Shown here in pieces: positions 1 to 7,563 of a stretch of DNA of 35,416 bases. Position numbers and translations under genes: made by a program. Source of the stretch: Saccharothrix coeruleofusca (GTDB taxonomy: Bacteria; Actinomycetota; Actinomycetes; Mycobacteriales; Pseudonocardiaceae). The notes beneath the pieces were generated by a model. It saw only the letters and a list, made by a program, of their open reading frames with translations, made no database searches and was not told where the DNA came from. The stretch lies in contig NZ_BMRG01000003.1 in NCBI RefSeq assembly GCF_014648515.1, forward strand, positions 1 through 35,416. Reading direction: 5' to 3'. Each line of letters opens with the position of its first letter. Position 1 is the first letter of the stretch.

Positions 1-78
1 GGTGACCAGCGCGAGTGCCGCGCAGGCGGCGGTCAGGTAGAGGCCGAGCAGAGCGCTGAAGGCCGTCCAGGTGTCCAC
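1..78 (-). CDS. Start of a small membrane protein (partial, runs off the window)
   Basis: Only the first 26 codons are visible. The GTG start at 76-78 has an excellent Shine-Dalgarno (AGGAGGT, complement of 84-90) five bases upstream. The peptide begins VDTWTAFSALLGLYL and continues with Ala/Leu/Val residues, so it is a probable N-terminal transmembrane segment. The family cannot be named from this fragment. A strong inverted repeat (107-153) lies just upstream and may control it. Confidence 0.55.
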   Translation of the reverse strand, partial: MDTWTAFSALLGLYLTAACAALALVT

Positions 79-106
79 GTGTGACCTCCTGCTGGGCTGG
101 AGATGT

Positions 107-153
107 GCCCCTACCTCGCACCTGGTGACCGTGACGTGATGCGAGGTAGGGGC
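107..153. promoter_or_regulatory. Perfect 14+14 bp inverted repeat, candidate operator or leader hairpin
   Basis: The arms GCCCCTACCTCGCA (107-120) and TGCGAGGTAGGGGC (140-153) are exactly complementary and separated by 19 bases. The repeat lies 29 bases upstream of the membrane-protein start and about 130 bases upstream of the Scr1-type regulator. It could be an operator serving either gene or a leader hairpin. No T-tract follows on either strand, so a terminator is less likely. Confidence 0.5.
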
Positions 154-196
154 TCCCCGCAGCGGTCGGTGGAGCAACACGACCGTAAACCGGACC

Positions 197-209
197 GGTC
201 AACTTGACC
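197..209. promoter_or_regulatory. 13-bp palindrome upstream of the HTH regulator
   Basis: GGTCAACTTGACC is a perfect palindrome around a central C. Its right half supplies a good -35-like TTGACC (204-209) facing the regulator at 284, though the -10 region is poor. It is a plausible autoregulatory site for the HTH protein. This is inferred from position and symmetry only. Confidence 0.35.
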
Positions 210-283
210 ATTCCACTTTGGAGTGAGATGCGGACTCGCCCGGCTCGGGCACACTGTCCGCGATCACGTGCGAAGGGGAGACG

Positions 284-1132
284 ATGAGCGGCGACCGCAG
301 TCCCGCCGAGTACCGGGCGGCGCTGGCCGAGCAGATCCGCAAGCTGATGCGGCAGAAGGGCGTCACGCGCGTCGACATCCGACGCGCGTTGAGCTGCTCG
401 GAGTCCAAGGCGGGCAAGCTGGTGCGCGGCGACACCTCGATTTCTCCGGTGGAGCTGACCGCGATCCTCGACCTGCTCGGTGTCAGTGGTGAGGCACGCG
501 CCGACCTCCAGCACCTCAACGAGGAGGGCAGGCGGAAGCGACCGCCCACGGACTGGGGCAAGGCGATACCCGACCGGCTGCGGAAGTTCTTCAACACCGA
601 GGAGACGGCGCGGAAGATCGAGTCATACCGGCCGGATCTGCTGCACGGCCTGGTCCAGACAGAGCGCTACGCGCGAGCGGTGATCCAGACCAACCGCACG
701 TTGCTGTCCGACGATGTCGAACGCCTGGTTCGTGCTCGGCTGGTACGGCAAGAACGCCTACATGGTCCGAATCCGCCGGAGATCACGCTGGTGGTCCAGG
801 AGTCCGTGTTGCGTGCTCCGGTGGGCGATGAGGAGATCCGCGCCGAGCAGATCCGACATCTCCGGGAGCTGTGCGACCGCCCGAACATCACCTTCCGCGT
901 CGTTCCGGATGGGCGCGGGCTGACGGGTGCGCTGTACTTCCCGTTCACCATCCTCACGCCCTCGGGCGACCGACCGACGACGGTCTACCTGGAGACCTTG
1001 ACGGACGGCCTGCTGGTCGATGAAGCCGGCCGAGTCGAGCACTACGCGCGCGTGTTCAGCGAGCTGATCGATGCCTCCGCAACCCCTGCCGACACCCTGG
1101 CCCTTCTGGATAGCCTCTCGTCGCAACCATGA
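284..1132 (+). CDS. Scr1-type helix-turn-helix regulator (DUF5753)
   Basis: A 282-residue predicted DNA-binding protein. Residues 8-75 form an XRE-type HTH (RKLMRQKGVTRVDIRRALSC, then an SxSKAGKLVRG recognition helix). The remainder matches the DUF5753 effector region, with landmarks such as IESYRPDLLHGLVQTERYAR and a C-terminal stretch around YLETLTDGLLVDEAGRVEHY. Actinomycetes carry many paralogues, often paired with a DUF397 gene as here, and some affect sporulation or antibiotic production. ATG at 284 has GGGGAG seven bases upstream. The stop overlaps an upstream ATG of the DUF397 frame. Family assignment is secure; target genes are unknown. Confidence 0.9.
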   Translation: MSGDRSPAEYRAALAEQIRKLMRQKGVTRVDIRRALSCSESKAGKLVRGDTSISPVELTAILDLLGVSGEARADLQHLNEEGRRKRPPTDWGKAIPDRLRKFFNTEETARKIESYRPDLLHGLVQTERYARAVIQTNRTLLSDDVERLVRARLVRQERLHGPNPPEITLVVQESVLRAPVGDEEIRAEQIRHLRELCDRPNITFRVVPDGRGLTGALYFPFTILTPSGDRPTTVYLETLTDGLLVDEAGRVEHYARVFSELIDASATPADTLALLDSLSSQP

Positions 1133-1152
1133 CTCCAGCAGAGGAGGGGCTG

Positions 1153-1356
1153 ATGATCCCGCAGCGGAAGGAGGAGGCGTTGCGCTGGCGCAAGAGCACC
1201 CGCAGTGGGAACTCCGGCGGGGAGTGCGTCGAGTTGGCGCACACGCGGGACATGCTGCGTGACTCGAAGAACCCGAGCGGGCCTGTGCTGCGGTTCGAGC
1301 GGGCTCGGCTGGCGGCGTTCCTGGACGGAGTGCGCACCGGTCGGTTCGACGGCTGA
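1153..1356 (+). CDS. DUF397 domain protein
   Basis: A 67-residue protein with the DUF397 signature: LRWRKSTRSGNSGGECVELA, then RDSKNPSGPVLRF and a closing AAFLDGVRTGRFD. DUF397 proteins are small partners of the preceding Scr1/DUF5753 regulators and are usually encoded directly downstream. An earlier in-frame ATG at 1129 overlaps the regulator's stop, but ATG 1153 is preferred because AGGAGGGG (1142-1149) sits directly before it and homologues begin close to the KEEALRWRKS region. Likely co-transcribed with the regulator. Biochemical role unknown. Confidence 0.85.
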   Translation: MIPQRKEEALRWRKSTRSGNSGGECVELAHTRDMLRDSKNPSGPVLRFERARLAAFLDGVRTGRFDG

Positions 1357-1451
1357 TCGGCCAGGCTGACGTTCATCGGGAAACGACTCGGTATGGGGGT
1401 GGCCGATCCGTGTAGGTGGCGCCGGCGAGCATCCGCCTGGCATCGCCCTGC

Positions 1452-2651
1452 TCACCGATCGCGAACCCGACGACCAGCGTCCGGCCATCCGGTGTGCACG
1501 CCACCGCGTGCGGGCGGAGGGACGGGGCCTCCCGGTCCCGGATCGATCGCGCACAGGCTCCGCTGGTAAGCGAGGTGGGCCGGGTCGACGTAGTGCTCGG
1601 GGTGGCGGCGCAACCGGCCCGCCTCGCTGCCGTCGTGAACCCAGCGGACCACGTCGTGCTCGTCCACGTATAGCGCGAACGTGTCGAACTGGACGTGGCA
1701 GTTTCGGCACAGGCACAACACGTTCTCGGGCACGTCCTCGCCGCCGTGCACGGCGGCGAGGCCCACGATGTGGGCGGCCTCGCTGTGGAAGCCGAAGCCG
1801 GTGCGCAGACGCGTGCCGCAGAACTGGCACTGGTTGTCGTGCAACGCCTTCACGTGCCTCGCCACGTCGCGCACGCGCGCCGTGGCGGTGCCGGAGCGCG
1901 GACGTTTGCCGGGTGTCGACGTGCCTAAGGCGTCCACCCGTGCGTAGTCGGCGAGGCCGACGAATGCCAGCAGCGCCTCGTGATCGTCGATGCTGTGGAG
2001 GAAGCGCGCGCGGATCGCGTTGATCGCCCTGGTCCGGAAGGCGACGTCAGCCCGCAGGCGCTCGTGCGACCACGCCGTGAAGCCCGCGCGCGGCTCCGCG
2101 TCCCCGGACTGGACGACCTCCCACGCGCCTGTCCGGCTCAGCTCGTGGAACGCGCGTTCCGGGTGGGGGGCGTTATCGCCGCCGAACTCGGCAAGCACAT
2201 CGCCGACCTCGGAGCGGAAGCGCCCCAAGGTGTGCAGACGATCGCTGTTCTCGACCCGGCTGATCGCCCACAGCAGGGCGAGTGGCTCGTGGAGCGTGGC
2301 GGAGTCGAGCGCGAGCAGGCCGGACAGGAGGTCTTCCGCAGGTGGATCGGGCTCGCCTGTTTCGCGCAGATCCCGCACGGTGAAGCCGAGGCCCTCCAGG
2401 ACCCGGACCACCGAGGCGATGCCGCCGGTGAAGTCCTTAGGCCGAAGCGTTGTCCGGCCGGGGAGGAAGCCGTGGGCGACGCCGACGATCGCCTTGGACG
2501 GGTAGTGCCGCCCCTCGTGGACCAGCAGGAGCGCCCGTGCCTCGCCGTAGCCGTAGCGCTTCAGGAACTCCTCGGCACCCAATTTGTCGTGCTCCGCGAT
2601 CGCGCGCAGCACTTCCTGTCGGCCGATCTCGGACAGGGCTGTCTTCAGCAC
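1452..2651 (-). CDS. ScoMcrA-like HNH restriction endonuclease (probable phosphorothioate-DNA sensor)
   Basis: About 399 residues from GTG 2649-2651. The domain order resembles type IV enzymes of the ScoMcrA group. An N-terminal head domain comes first (VLRAIAEHDKLGAEEFLKRY ... HYPSKAIVGVAHGFLPGR). A region like the sulfur-binding domain follows (LHEPLALLWAISR ... FGGDNAPHPERAFHEL...GAWEV). A C-terminal HNH nuclease ends the protein (CQFCG, then HSEAAHIVG, then NVLCLCRNCHVQFD, giving two zinc-binding Cys pairs and the catalytic His). Such enzymes cut DNA carrying phosphorothioate or methylated bases. The frame is open to a GTG at 2711, but neither start has a clear ribosome site, and 2651 best matches the usual N-terminus. 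It is divergent from a second HNH gene. Substrate specificity is inferred from architecture. Confidence 0.8.
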   Translation of the reverse strand: MLKTALSEIGRQEVLRAIAEHDKLGAEEFLKRYGYGEARALLLVHEGRHYPSKAIVGVAHGFLPGRTTLRPKDFTGGIASVVRVLEGLGFTVRDLRETGEPDPPAEDLLSGLLALDSATLHEPLALLWAISRVENSDRLHTLGRFRSEVGDVLAEFGGDNAPHPERAFHELSRTGAWEVVQSGDAEPRAGFTAWSHERLRADVAFRTRAINAIRARFLHSIDDHEALLAFVGLADYARVDALGTSTPGKRPRSGTATARVRDVARHVKALHDNQCQFCGTRLRTGFGFHSEAAHIVGLAAVHGGEDVPENVLCLCRNCHVQFDTFALYVDEHDVVRWVHDGSEAGRLRRHPEHYVDPAHLAYQRSLCAIDPGPGGPVPPPARGGVHTGWPDAGRRVRDR

Positions 2652-2683
2652 ACGTGCATCATGCACAGTGCACGATGCACGTG
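2651..2683. promoter_or_regulatory. Nested palindromes between divergent HNH genes
   Basis: The outer arms CACGTGCATC (2651-2660) and GATGCACGTG (2674-2683) are perfectly complementary over 10 bp with a 13-base spacer. The spacer holds further TGCAC/GTGCA half-sites, giving overlapping smaller palindromes at 2654-2666 and 2662-2672. This arrangement is typical of a cooperative operator. It lies where the promoters of both HNH genes must be, so coordinate control is likely but inferred. Confidence 0.5.
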
Positions 2684-2720
2684 CTCGACGTTCGCCAAAG
2701 CTCTCTGGCACGGTGTCGGA

Positions 2721-3887
2721 GTGCCGTTCGTCACCGATTCCGGGTTCCTGCTGGACGCCGCCTTCTCGGTCGAGGTCGAGGAGGGCGGGCTGTCGTTGGT
2801 GCTGGAGAGTTCAGGAGGGAGAGCCTCTGGTCGCGGCGAGCGCAACCGCGATTACCTGGAGGCGTTGGAATTGCTGCTGCGTCGGCTCGGGGACCGACGC
2901 GCTGTAGTGCGCCGAGCGCTGGTCGACACACGCCAGACGCAGAAGCAGAACCTGCCCGAGGTGGACCGGCTGCTTGTGCACGAGCCCCTGCGGTTGACGT
3001 CGGAATCGGACTTCCTCACCCTGCGCAGGCAACTCACCAATGCGCAACGGCGGGTTGGCCAGTCGAAGGCCGCTTCGAAATCGGGGAACGGCACCAGGCG
3101 CATCCGGTTGCGGCTGGAGGTGCCGGGATACGGGCCGGAGGACGCTGCGCGGCTGCAACGCGAGCTGCAGGGGGTGCGGCACGACATCGTGTGGCCCTCG
3201 GTGCAGGTGGAGGTGGCCGACGAGCTGCGCCTGCGGATCGGTGAGGAGCTGCCTGGTGTCGGACGGATCGTGGCGGTCCCAAGGGACGCGGTGGTGGTGG
3301 AAACCACCGACGGACCGGTACAGGTCGCGCTGGACGACGTCCAGGCAGGGCTCCACCGGCTCACCAAAGACGGGCGGGCACCGGTCGAAGACGTGACAGG
3401 TGCGCTGGTTGCGACAGTGGCCGATGCGGGCGTGGAGGACGGCAGCGCTGTGCGCAGGCCGCTGAAGCGAGGTGCCCAGGGGTTCGCCGAGTTGGACGGG
3501 CGAGCGATGGCCACGTATCGGAAGGAACAGGGTGCGCTCCGCGAACTGCTCGTCGGCGATGCCGAGGTCGCGTCGTGCGCGCTGTGCGGGAGGCCGTTTC
3601 CGGTGGCGTTCCTGATCGCCGCACACATCAAGAGGCGTCGAGTGGCAACGGACGACGAGCGGCAGGACCTGGAGAACATCGCCATGCTCGCCTGTGCGTT
3701 CGGCTGCGACAAGCTGTTCGAACTGGGCTATGTCACCGTGGACGAGAGCGGCGTGGTGCTCACCGCCTCTGCTGGTGGTCCGTTGGAGCCGCACCTGGAA
3801 CTGCTGCGGGGACGGGTGACCGAAGCATTCCACGACGGCTCGGCACCTTATTTCCGCTGGCACCGGGAGAACGTCTTTCGAGGGTGA
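2721..3887 (+). CDS. HNH endonuclease with uncharacterised N-terminal region
   Basis: About 388 residues from GTG 2721. The C-terminal ~110 residues are an HNH nuclease: CALCGRPF, then FLIAAHIKRRR, DDERQDLENIAMLACAFGCD and KLFELGYVTVDE. These match the CxxC / AAHIK / N / LF.GY pattern of HNH_2-like enzymes. The N-terminal half contains a distinctive stretch (LVLESSGG ... RNRDYLEALELLLRRLGDRR, then a positively charged KSGNGTRRIRLRLEVPGY). I do not recognise it as a named domain; it could sense modified DNA. The frame is open far upstream, but that part lies opposite the other nuclease. ATG 2661 inside the palindrome is an alternative start. It is divergent from the ScoMcrA-like gene, suggesting a joint restriction function. 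Confidence 0.75.
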   Translation: MPFVTDSGFLLDAAFSVEVEEGGLSLVLESSGGRASGRGERNRDYLEALELLLRRLGDRRAVVRRALVDTRQTQKQNLPEVDRLLVHEPLRLTSESDFLTLRRQLTNAQRRVGQSKAASKSGNGTRRIRLRLEVPGYGPEDAARLQRELQGVRHDIVWPSVQVEVADELRLRIGEELPGVGRIVAVPRDAVVVETTDGPVQVALDDVQAGLHRLTKDGRAPVEDVTGALVATVADAGVEDGSAVRRPLKRGAQGFAELDGRAMATYRKEQGALRELLVGDAEVASCALCGRPFPVAFLIAAHIKRRRVATDDERQDLENIAMLACAFGCDKLFELGYVTVDESGVVLTASAGGPLEPHLELLRGRVTEAFHDGSAPYFRWHRENVFRG

Positions 3888-3954
3888 GCACGGCAGTGCT
3901 GGCAGTGTCGCTCAGCCAGCAGTGTGAACTGCCGATGCTTATCTGCCGTGCTCA
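3885..3954 (+). terminator. Long stem-loop after the HNH gene, probable terminator
   Basis: The arms TGAGCACGGCAG (3885-3896, beginning at the stop codon) and CTGCCGTGCTCA (3943-3954) are exactly complementary over 12 bp. An inner stem GCTGGC/GCCAGC (3898-3903 with 3915-3920) folds inside. There is no run of T after it, as is common for actinomycete terminators. Confidence 0.5.
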
Positions 3955-4106
3955 TGATCTTGTGGCTCGCCAACCCGCCCTGAGGGGACGAGTTCGGTGA
4001 GCGCCCTTGCTTATAGTGGGTGTGACGCACCCTCCCTGTGAGGCTCGGATCACCCTAACTTCGTTGACAGTGCCGGCCGGTAAGTCACGAAACGGGAGGC
4101 AGTGGG

Positions 4107-5168
4107 ATGAAGTACAAGAGGTTGGGGAACACCGGGCTGATAGTCTCGCAGCTCTGCATGGGCACGATGACTTTCGGCGGGGCCAGCGGTGTGTACGAGC
4201 ACATCGGCAACGTCGACCAAGCGGGCGCCAACGAACTCGTCAAGGCCGCTGTGGACGGCGGGATCAACTTCTTCGACACCGCCGACGTCTACTCCGCGGG
4301 GGAAAGCGAGGAGACTCTCGGGCGGGCGTTCCGCGAGCTGGGGATTCCGAGGAACGAATACGTCCTCGCGACGAAGGTGTACAGCCGGATGGGGCCGGGC
4401 CGCAATGACGTCGGTGCCTCGCGGGGGCACATCATGGACGCCGTCGAAGCGAGCCTGCGCCGGTTGCGGACGGATCACATCGATCTCTACCAGGTTCACG
4501 CGACCGATCTGGTGACGCCGTTGGAGGAGACGCTCCGCGCTCTGGACGATCTCGTCAGGCAGGGCAAGGTCCGCTACGTGGGTGTGTCGAACTGGCAGGC
4601 TTGGCGGATCGCGAAAGCGCTGGGGATCGGCGAACGCCTCGGCCTCGCGCCGCTGAACACCGTGCAGGCTTACTACTCCGTCGCCGGGCGGGACGTTGAG
4701 CGCGAAATCGTCCCGCTGCTGGAGGAGGAGGGTTTGGGCCTGCTGGTGTGGAGTCCTCTGGCGGGCGGTCTGCTGTCGGGGAAGTTCAGCCGGGACAACC
4801 AGTCGCCGGACGGGGCCCGGCGTTCGGGGTTCGACTTCCCCGTGGTCGACAGGGACCGGGTGTGGAACGTGCTGGACGTGTTGAGGCCGATCGCCGAGGC
4901 TCACGGCTGCAGTCCGGCGCGGATCGCGCTCGCCTGGCTCCTCACTCGTCCCTCGGTGACCTCGGTGCTCGTGGGGGCCAAGCGGCTCTCCCAGCTCCAG
5001 GACAACCTCGCCGCGGTCGACGTCGTGTTGAACGAGGATGAGATCCGGCGGTTGGACGAGGTCAGTGAGCTGCCGCCCGAGTACCCCGGCTGGATGCTCG
5101 ACACCCAGGGGGCGGACCGCTGGGGAGTGACGGACCTCTGGGAGAACCGGGTTTCGCCGGTGTCCTGA
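4107..5168 (+). CDS. Aldo/keto reductase
   Basis: A 353-residue cytosolic NADPH-dependent oxidoreductase of the AKR superfamily, predicted to fold as a TIM barrel. It begins KYKRLGNTGLIVSQLCMGTM. The catalytic tetrad is visible: Asp57 and Tyr62 (FFDTADVYSAGESE), Lys90 (LATKVYS) and His131 (YQVHATD). The C-terminal cofactor region SVLVGAKRLSQLQDNL matches the family. Length is normal. The start has GGGAGG eleven bases upstream. It stands alone between the nuclease gene and a convergent PucR gene, so its substrate cannot be read from context. General family is certain; physiological role is not. Confidence 0.92.
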   Translation: MKYKRLGNTGLIVSQLCMGTMTFGGASGVYEHIGNVDQAGANELVKAAVDGGINFFDTADVYSAGESEETLGRAFRELGIPRNEYVLATKVYSRMGPGRNDVGASRGHIMDAVEASLRRLRTDHIDLYQVHATDLVTPLEETLRALDDLVRQGKVRYVGVSNWQAWRIAKALGIGERLGLAPLNTVQAYYSVAGRDVEREIVPLLEEEGLGLLVWSPLAGGLLSGKFSRDNQSPDGARRSGFDFPVVDRDRVWNVLDVLRPIAEAHGCSPARIALAWLLTRPSVTSVLVGAKRLSQLQDNLAAVDVVLNEDEIRRLDEVSELPPEYPGWMLDTQGADRWGVTDLWENRVSPVS

Positions 5169-5187
5169 TCGACCCGGAGGTGGACAG

Positions 5188-5225
5188 GCGGAGGAGGAGG
5201 CGTCCGTCGGGGATGCCTCCTCCGC
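5188..5225. terminator. Bidirectional terminator between convergent genes
   Basis: GCGGAGGAGG (5188-5197) pairs perfectly with CCTCCTCCGC (5216-5225) across an 18-base loop. It lies just beyond the aldo/keto reductase stop and 50 bases beyond the PucR-type stop on the other strand. Confidence 0.55.
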
Positions 5226-5276
5226 TGGTGTCCCAACGCGATTCGAACCTGCTTCCGCCTTCGTGGGCAGGCTGCG

Positions 5277-6413
5277 TCAGGGGTGCCTGGCCAGTGCCAG
5301 CGTGAGTTCGAGGACCCGCTCCGGCGAGGTGAGATCCCCGAACAGGTCCCGCAACTGGCCCATCCGGTACCGCACGGTCTGCGGGTGCACGAACAGCGAC
5401 GCCGCCACCTCGTCGCGCCGCCCGTGGTGCAGCAGCCACGCCCGCAGCGTCTCCTCCAGTCGCCGCGCGGTCGCCGGTCGCTGATCGCGCAGCGGCGCCA
5501 GAACGCGTGCCCGAAGATCGGCGTAGGCCTCGGGATCGGCGCTGAGCACCAGGTCGACCAGGCACCGCTCGGTGTCGAGGGTGCCCTCGGACAGTGCGCG
5601 GGCCCGCGTGGCCCGCGCGAACGACGACGCCGCCCGCGTCCACGGCCGGGCCGGGCCGACCACGGCGGAGCGGTCCGCCATGAGCCGCAGCACGTGCTCG
5701 CGGTCCGCGTCGGGCACCAGGAGCACGGCCGTGGAATCCGGCAGGTCCTCCAGCAGCAGCGTGCGGGGGTCGAGCAGCCGATGCGCCGAGCGGGCATGCG
5801 AGGACGGCAGCAACACCGCCGTCAGGGAACCCGGAGGCGTCCAGCCCGCCCGTTCGGCGCTCGCGATCAACACCTCCTCGCTCTCGCCCGCGATCAGGTC
5901 ACGGCAGAGCTGCTCCAGGTAGCGCTCCCGCACCCGGCCCCGGACGACCAGTTCGTCGGCGTGTCCGGCGGCGCTGGCTGCGGACAGCTCGTCGATGTAG
6001 ACGAAGAGCAGCTCGGCGAACTTGGCGATCCGGTCGGCGGGCAGACCGGAGGACACGGCTGCGGCGGCGAGACTGCGCCACGCCACCCGCGCGCCGACCC
6101 GGTAGGCGCTGAGCAGGGCGTCCATCGAGCGGCCGTCGCGCACCTCGCCGCGGCCCAGCTCGTAGGCGGCCTCGGTGGCGACGTCCTGGGTGTCCGCGCC
6201 GTCCGCCACGTCCAGGAAGTGGCTCAGCGCGGTGCGCACGGCGCGGCGGATCGTGACGCCCATCCGGCCCGACAGCGCGCCCTCGTAACTGGGCACCTCG
6301 TCGATCACCGCCTGGACCACCTCGTCGGCCGTGACCGGCAGCAACGCCCGCAGCGCCGCGATCGCGGCGTGGTCGAGGCCGAGCTCGGCAGCACCCTCGA
6401 CGGCGCGACTCAT
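5277..6413 (-). CDS. PucR-type transcriptional regulator
   Basis: A 378-residue regulator from ATG 6411-6413, chosen because GGGAG precedes it by seven bases; the frame is open to 6449. The N-terminal half is a helical sensor-like region found in many actinobacterial PucR/CdaR-type proteins (DVATEAAYELGRGEVRDGRS, then LLSAYRVGARVAWR). A central GGDEF-derived region follows. The end is the PucR C-terminal HTH: ETLRAWLLHHGRRDEVAASL, then FVHPQTVRYRMGQLRDLFG. Divergent transcription from the reductase/desaturase operon across an 83-base gap containing a palindrome suggests it controls that operon. The effector is unknown. Confidence 0.85.
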   Translation of the reverse strand: MSRAVEGAAELGLDHAAIAALRALLPVTADEVVQAVIDEVPSYEGALSGRMGVTIRRAVRTALSHFLDVADGADTQDVATEAAYELGRGEVRDGRSMDALLSAYRVGARVAWRSLAAAAVSSGLPADRIAKFAELLFVYIDELSAASAAGHADELVVRGRVRERYLEQLCRDLIAGESEEVLIASAERAGWTPPGSLTAVLLPSSHARSAHRLLDPRTLLLEDLPDSTAVLLVPDADREHVLRLMADRSAVVGPARPWTRAASSFARATRARALSEGTLDTERCLVDLVLSADPEAYADLRARVLAPLRDQRPATARRLEETLRAWLLHHGRRDEVAASLFVHPQTVRYRMGQLRDLFGDLTSPERVLELTLALARHP

Positions 6414-6449
6414 TTGTTCTCCCAGTACAAAACCAAGAACACAGTTCAC

Positions 6450-6465
6450 GTCCTGCGGTCAGGAC
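6450..6465. promoter_or_regulatory. Palindrome in the PucR/desaturase divergent promoter region
   Basis: GTCCTG-CGGT-CAGGAC is a perfect 6+6 palindrome. It is centred 44 bases upstream of the PucR-type ATG and 40 bases upstream of the reductase ATG. It is the only clear symmetric element in the gap and a good candidate operator for the PucR-type protein. Confidence 0.4.
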
Positions 6466-6496
6466 TTTACGCCCGAAGCCACATCATGCTGGATGC

Positions 6497-7552
6497 ATGA
6501 CAAGCGTCGCCCTCCGCGCCAGGGCGTTGAGGCTGCTGGAGATGGTCACGACGCCGCTGCTCCCCTCGGACTACCTGGACCTGGTCGCCCCGCTGCGCTC
6601 GGGCGCCGACCTGCGCGGGCGCATCGAGGCGATCCACCCCGAGACCCGCGACGCGGCCACCATCGTGATCAGGCCCGGTCGCGGCTGGAAGGGCCACGTC
6701 GCCGGGCAGTACATCCGGGTCGGCGTGGACGTCGACGGCGTGCGGCTGTGGCGGGCCTACTCCGTCACCTCGCCCACGAGCCGGGCCGACGGCCGCATCA
6801 CGATCACCGTGAAGGCGATGCCGGACGGCAAGGTCAGCAACCACCTGGTCCGCCGGGCCAAGCCGGGCACGGTCATCCACCTCGACCAGGCCAGCGGCGA
6901 CTTCGTGCTGCCCGCCGTCAAGCCCGCGAAGGTGCTCTACCTGACAGCGGGCAGCGGCATCACGCCCGTGATGGGCATGTTGCGCGACACCGCGCTCGCC
7001 GACGTGGTCGTGCTGCACTCCGCGCCGACCGAGGCGGACGTCATCTTCCGCGACGACCTGCGCGACCTGGCCGCCGACAAGGCGCTCCGGCTGATCGAGC
7101 GGCACACCGACACCGCGGGCACCCTCGACATCACCCGCCTCGACGAGCACGTGCCCGACTGGACCGAGCGCGAGACCTGGGCATGCGGTCCCACGGGCCT
7201 GCTCGACGCCGCCGAGGAGCACTGGGCGCGGCACGGCATCGCCGACCGCCTGCACACCGAGCGGTTCCGCCCCGCCGCGCTGGTGACCGGCGAGGGCGGC
7301 GCGGTCACGTTCACCACCACCGACAAAACCGTCGAGGCCGACGGGGCCACGCCGCTGCTCGACGTCGGGGAGCAGGCGGGCGTGCTGATGCCGTCCGGCT
7401 GCCGCATGGGCATCTGCTTCGGCTGCGTCACGCCGCTGCGCGCGGGCGCCGTCCGCGACCTGCGCACCGGCGAGGTCACCACGGCCGAGCCCGGAGTACT
7501 CATCCAGACCTGCGTGTCCGCCGCGGCGGGCGCCTGCGAGATCGAACGCTAG
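6497..7552 (+). CDS. Ferredoxin-type oxidoreductase, electron donor to the desaturase
   Basis: A 351-residue three-part flavin/iron-sulfur reductase. Its FAD-binding barrel contains GQYIRVGV and LWRAYSVTSP. A NAD(P)H-binding domain follows (LTAGSGITPVMGMLR, then WACGPTGLLDAAEEHW). A C-terminal plant-type 2Fe-2S domain has ligands in CRMGICFGC plus a last Cys in QTCVSAA. The whole sequence closely resembles mycobacterial Rv3230c, which passes electrons from NADPH to the stearoyl-CoA desaturase DesA3. The desaturase gene follows 11 bases downstream, so they form an operon. ATG 6497 has only a weak ribosome site, but the N-terminus aligns with the family. Palindrome 6450-6465 may regulate it. 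Confidence 0.92.
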   Translation: MTSVALRARALRLLEMVTTPLLPSDYLDLVAPLRSGADLRGRIEAIHPETRDAATIVIRPGRGWKGHVAGQYIRVGVDVDGVRLWRAYSVTSPTSRADGRITITVKAMPDGKVSNHLVRRAKPGTVIHLDQASGDFVLPAVKPAKVLYLTAGSGITPVMGMLRDTALADVVVLHSAPTEADVIFRDDLRDLAADKALRLIERHTDTAGTLDITRLDEHVPDWTERETWACGPTGLLDAAEEHWARHGIADRLHTERFRPAALVTGEGGAVTFTTTDKTVEADGATPLLDVGEQAGVLMPSGCRMGICFGCVTPLRAGAVRDLRTGEVTTAEPGVLIQTCVSAAAGACEIER

Positions 7553-7563
7553 GAGCGACCAGC

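Noticed and set aside
1980-2720. Long in-frame upstream extension of the plus-strand HNH gene (open from 1980)
   Set aside because: It lies entirely opposite the ScoMcrA-like gene on the minus strand, has no start signal, and its translation lacks domain features. GC-rich DNA commonly gives such open shadow frames.
5230-5276. tRNA-like T-arm (GGTTCGAATC on the minus strand) just past the PucR-type gene
   Set aside because: The flanking stem does not pair (GCAGG against CGCGT), and no acceptor, D or anticodon arms can be formed around it.
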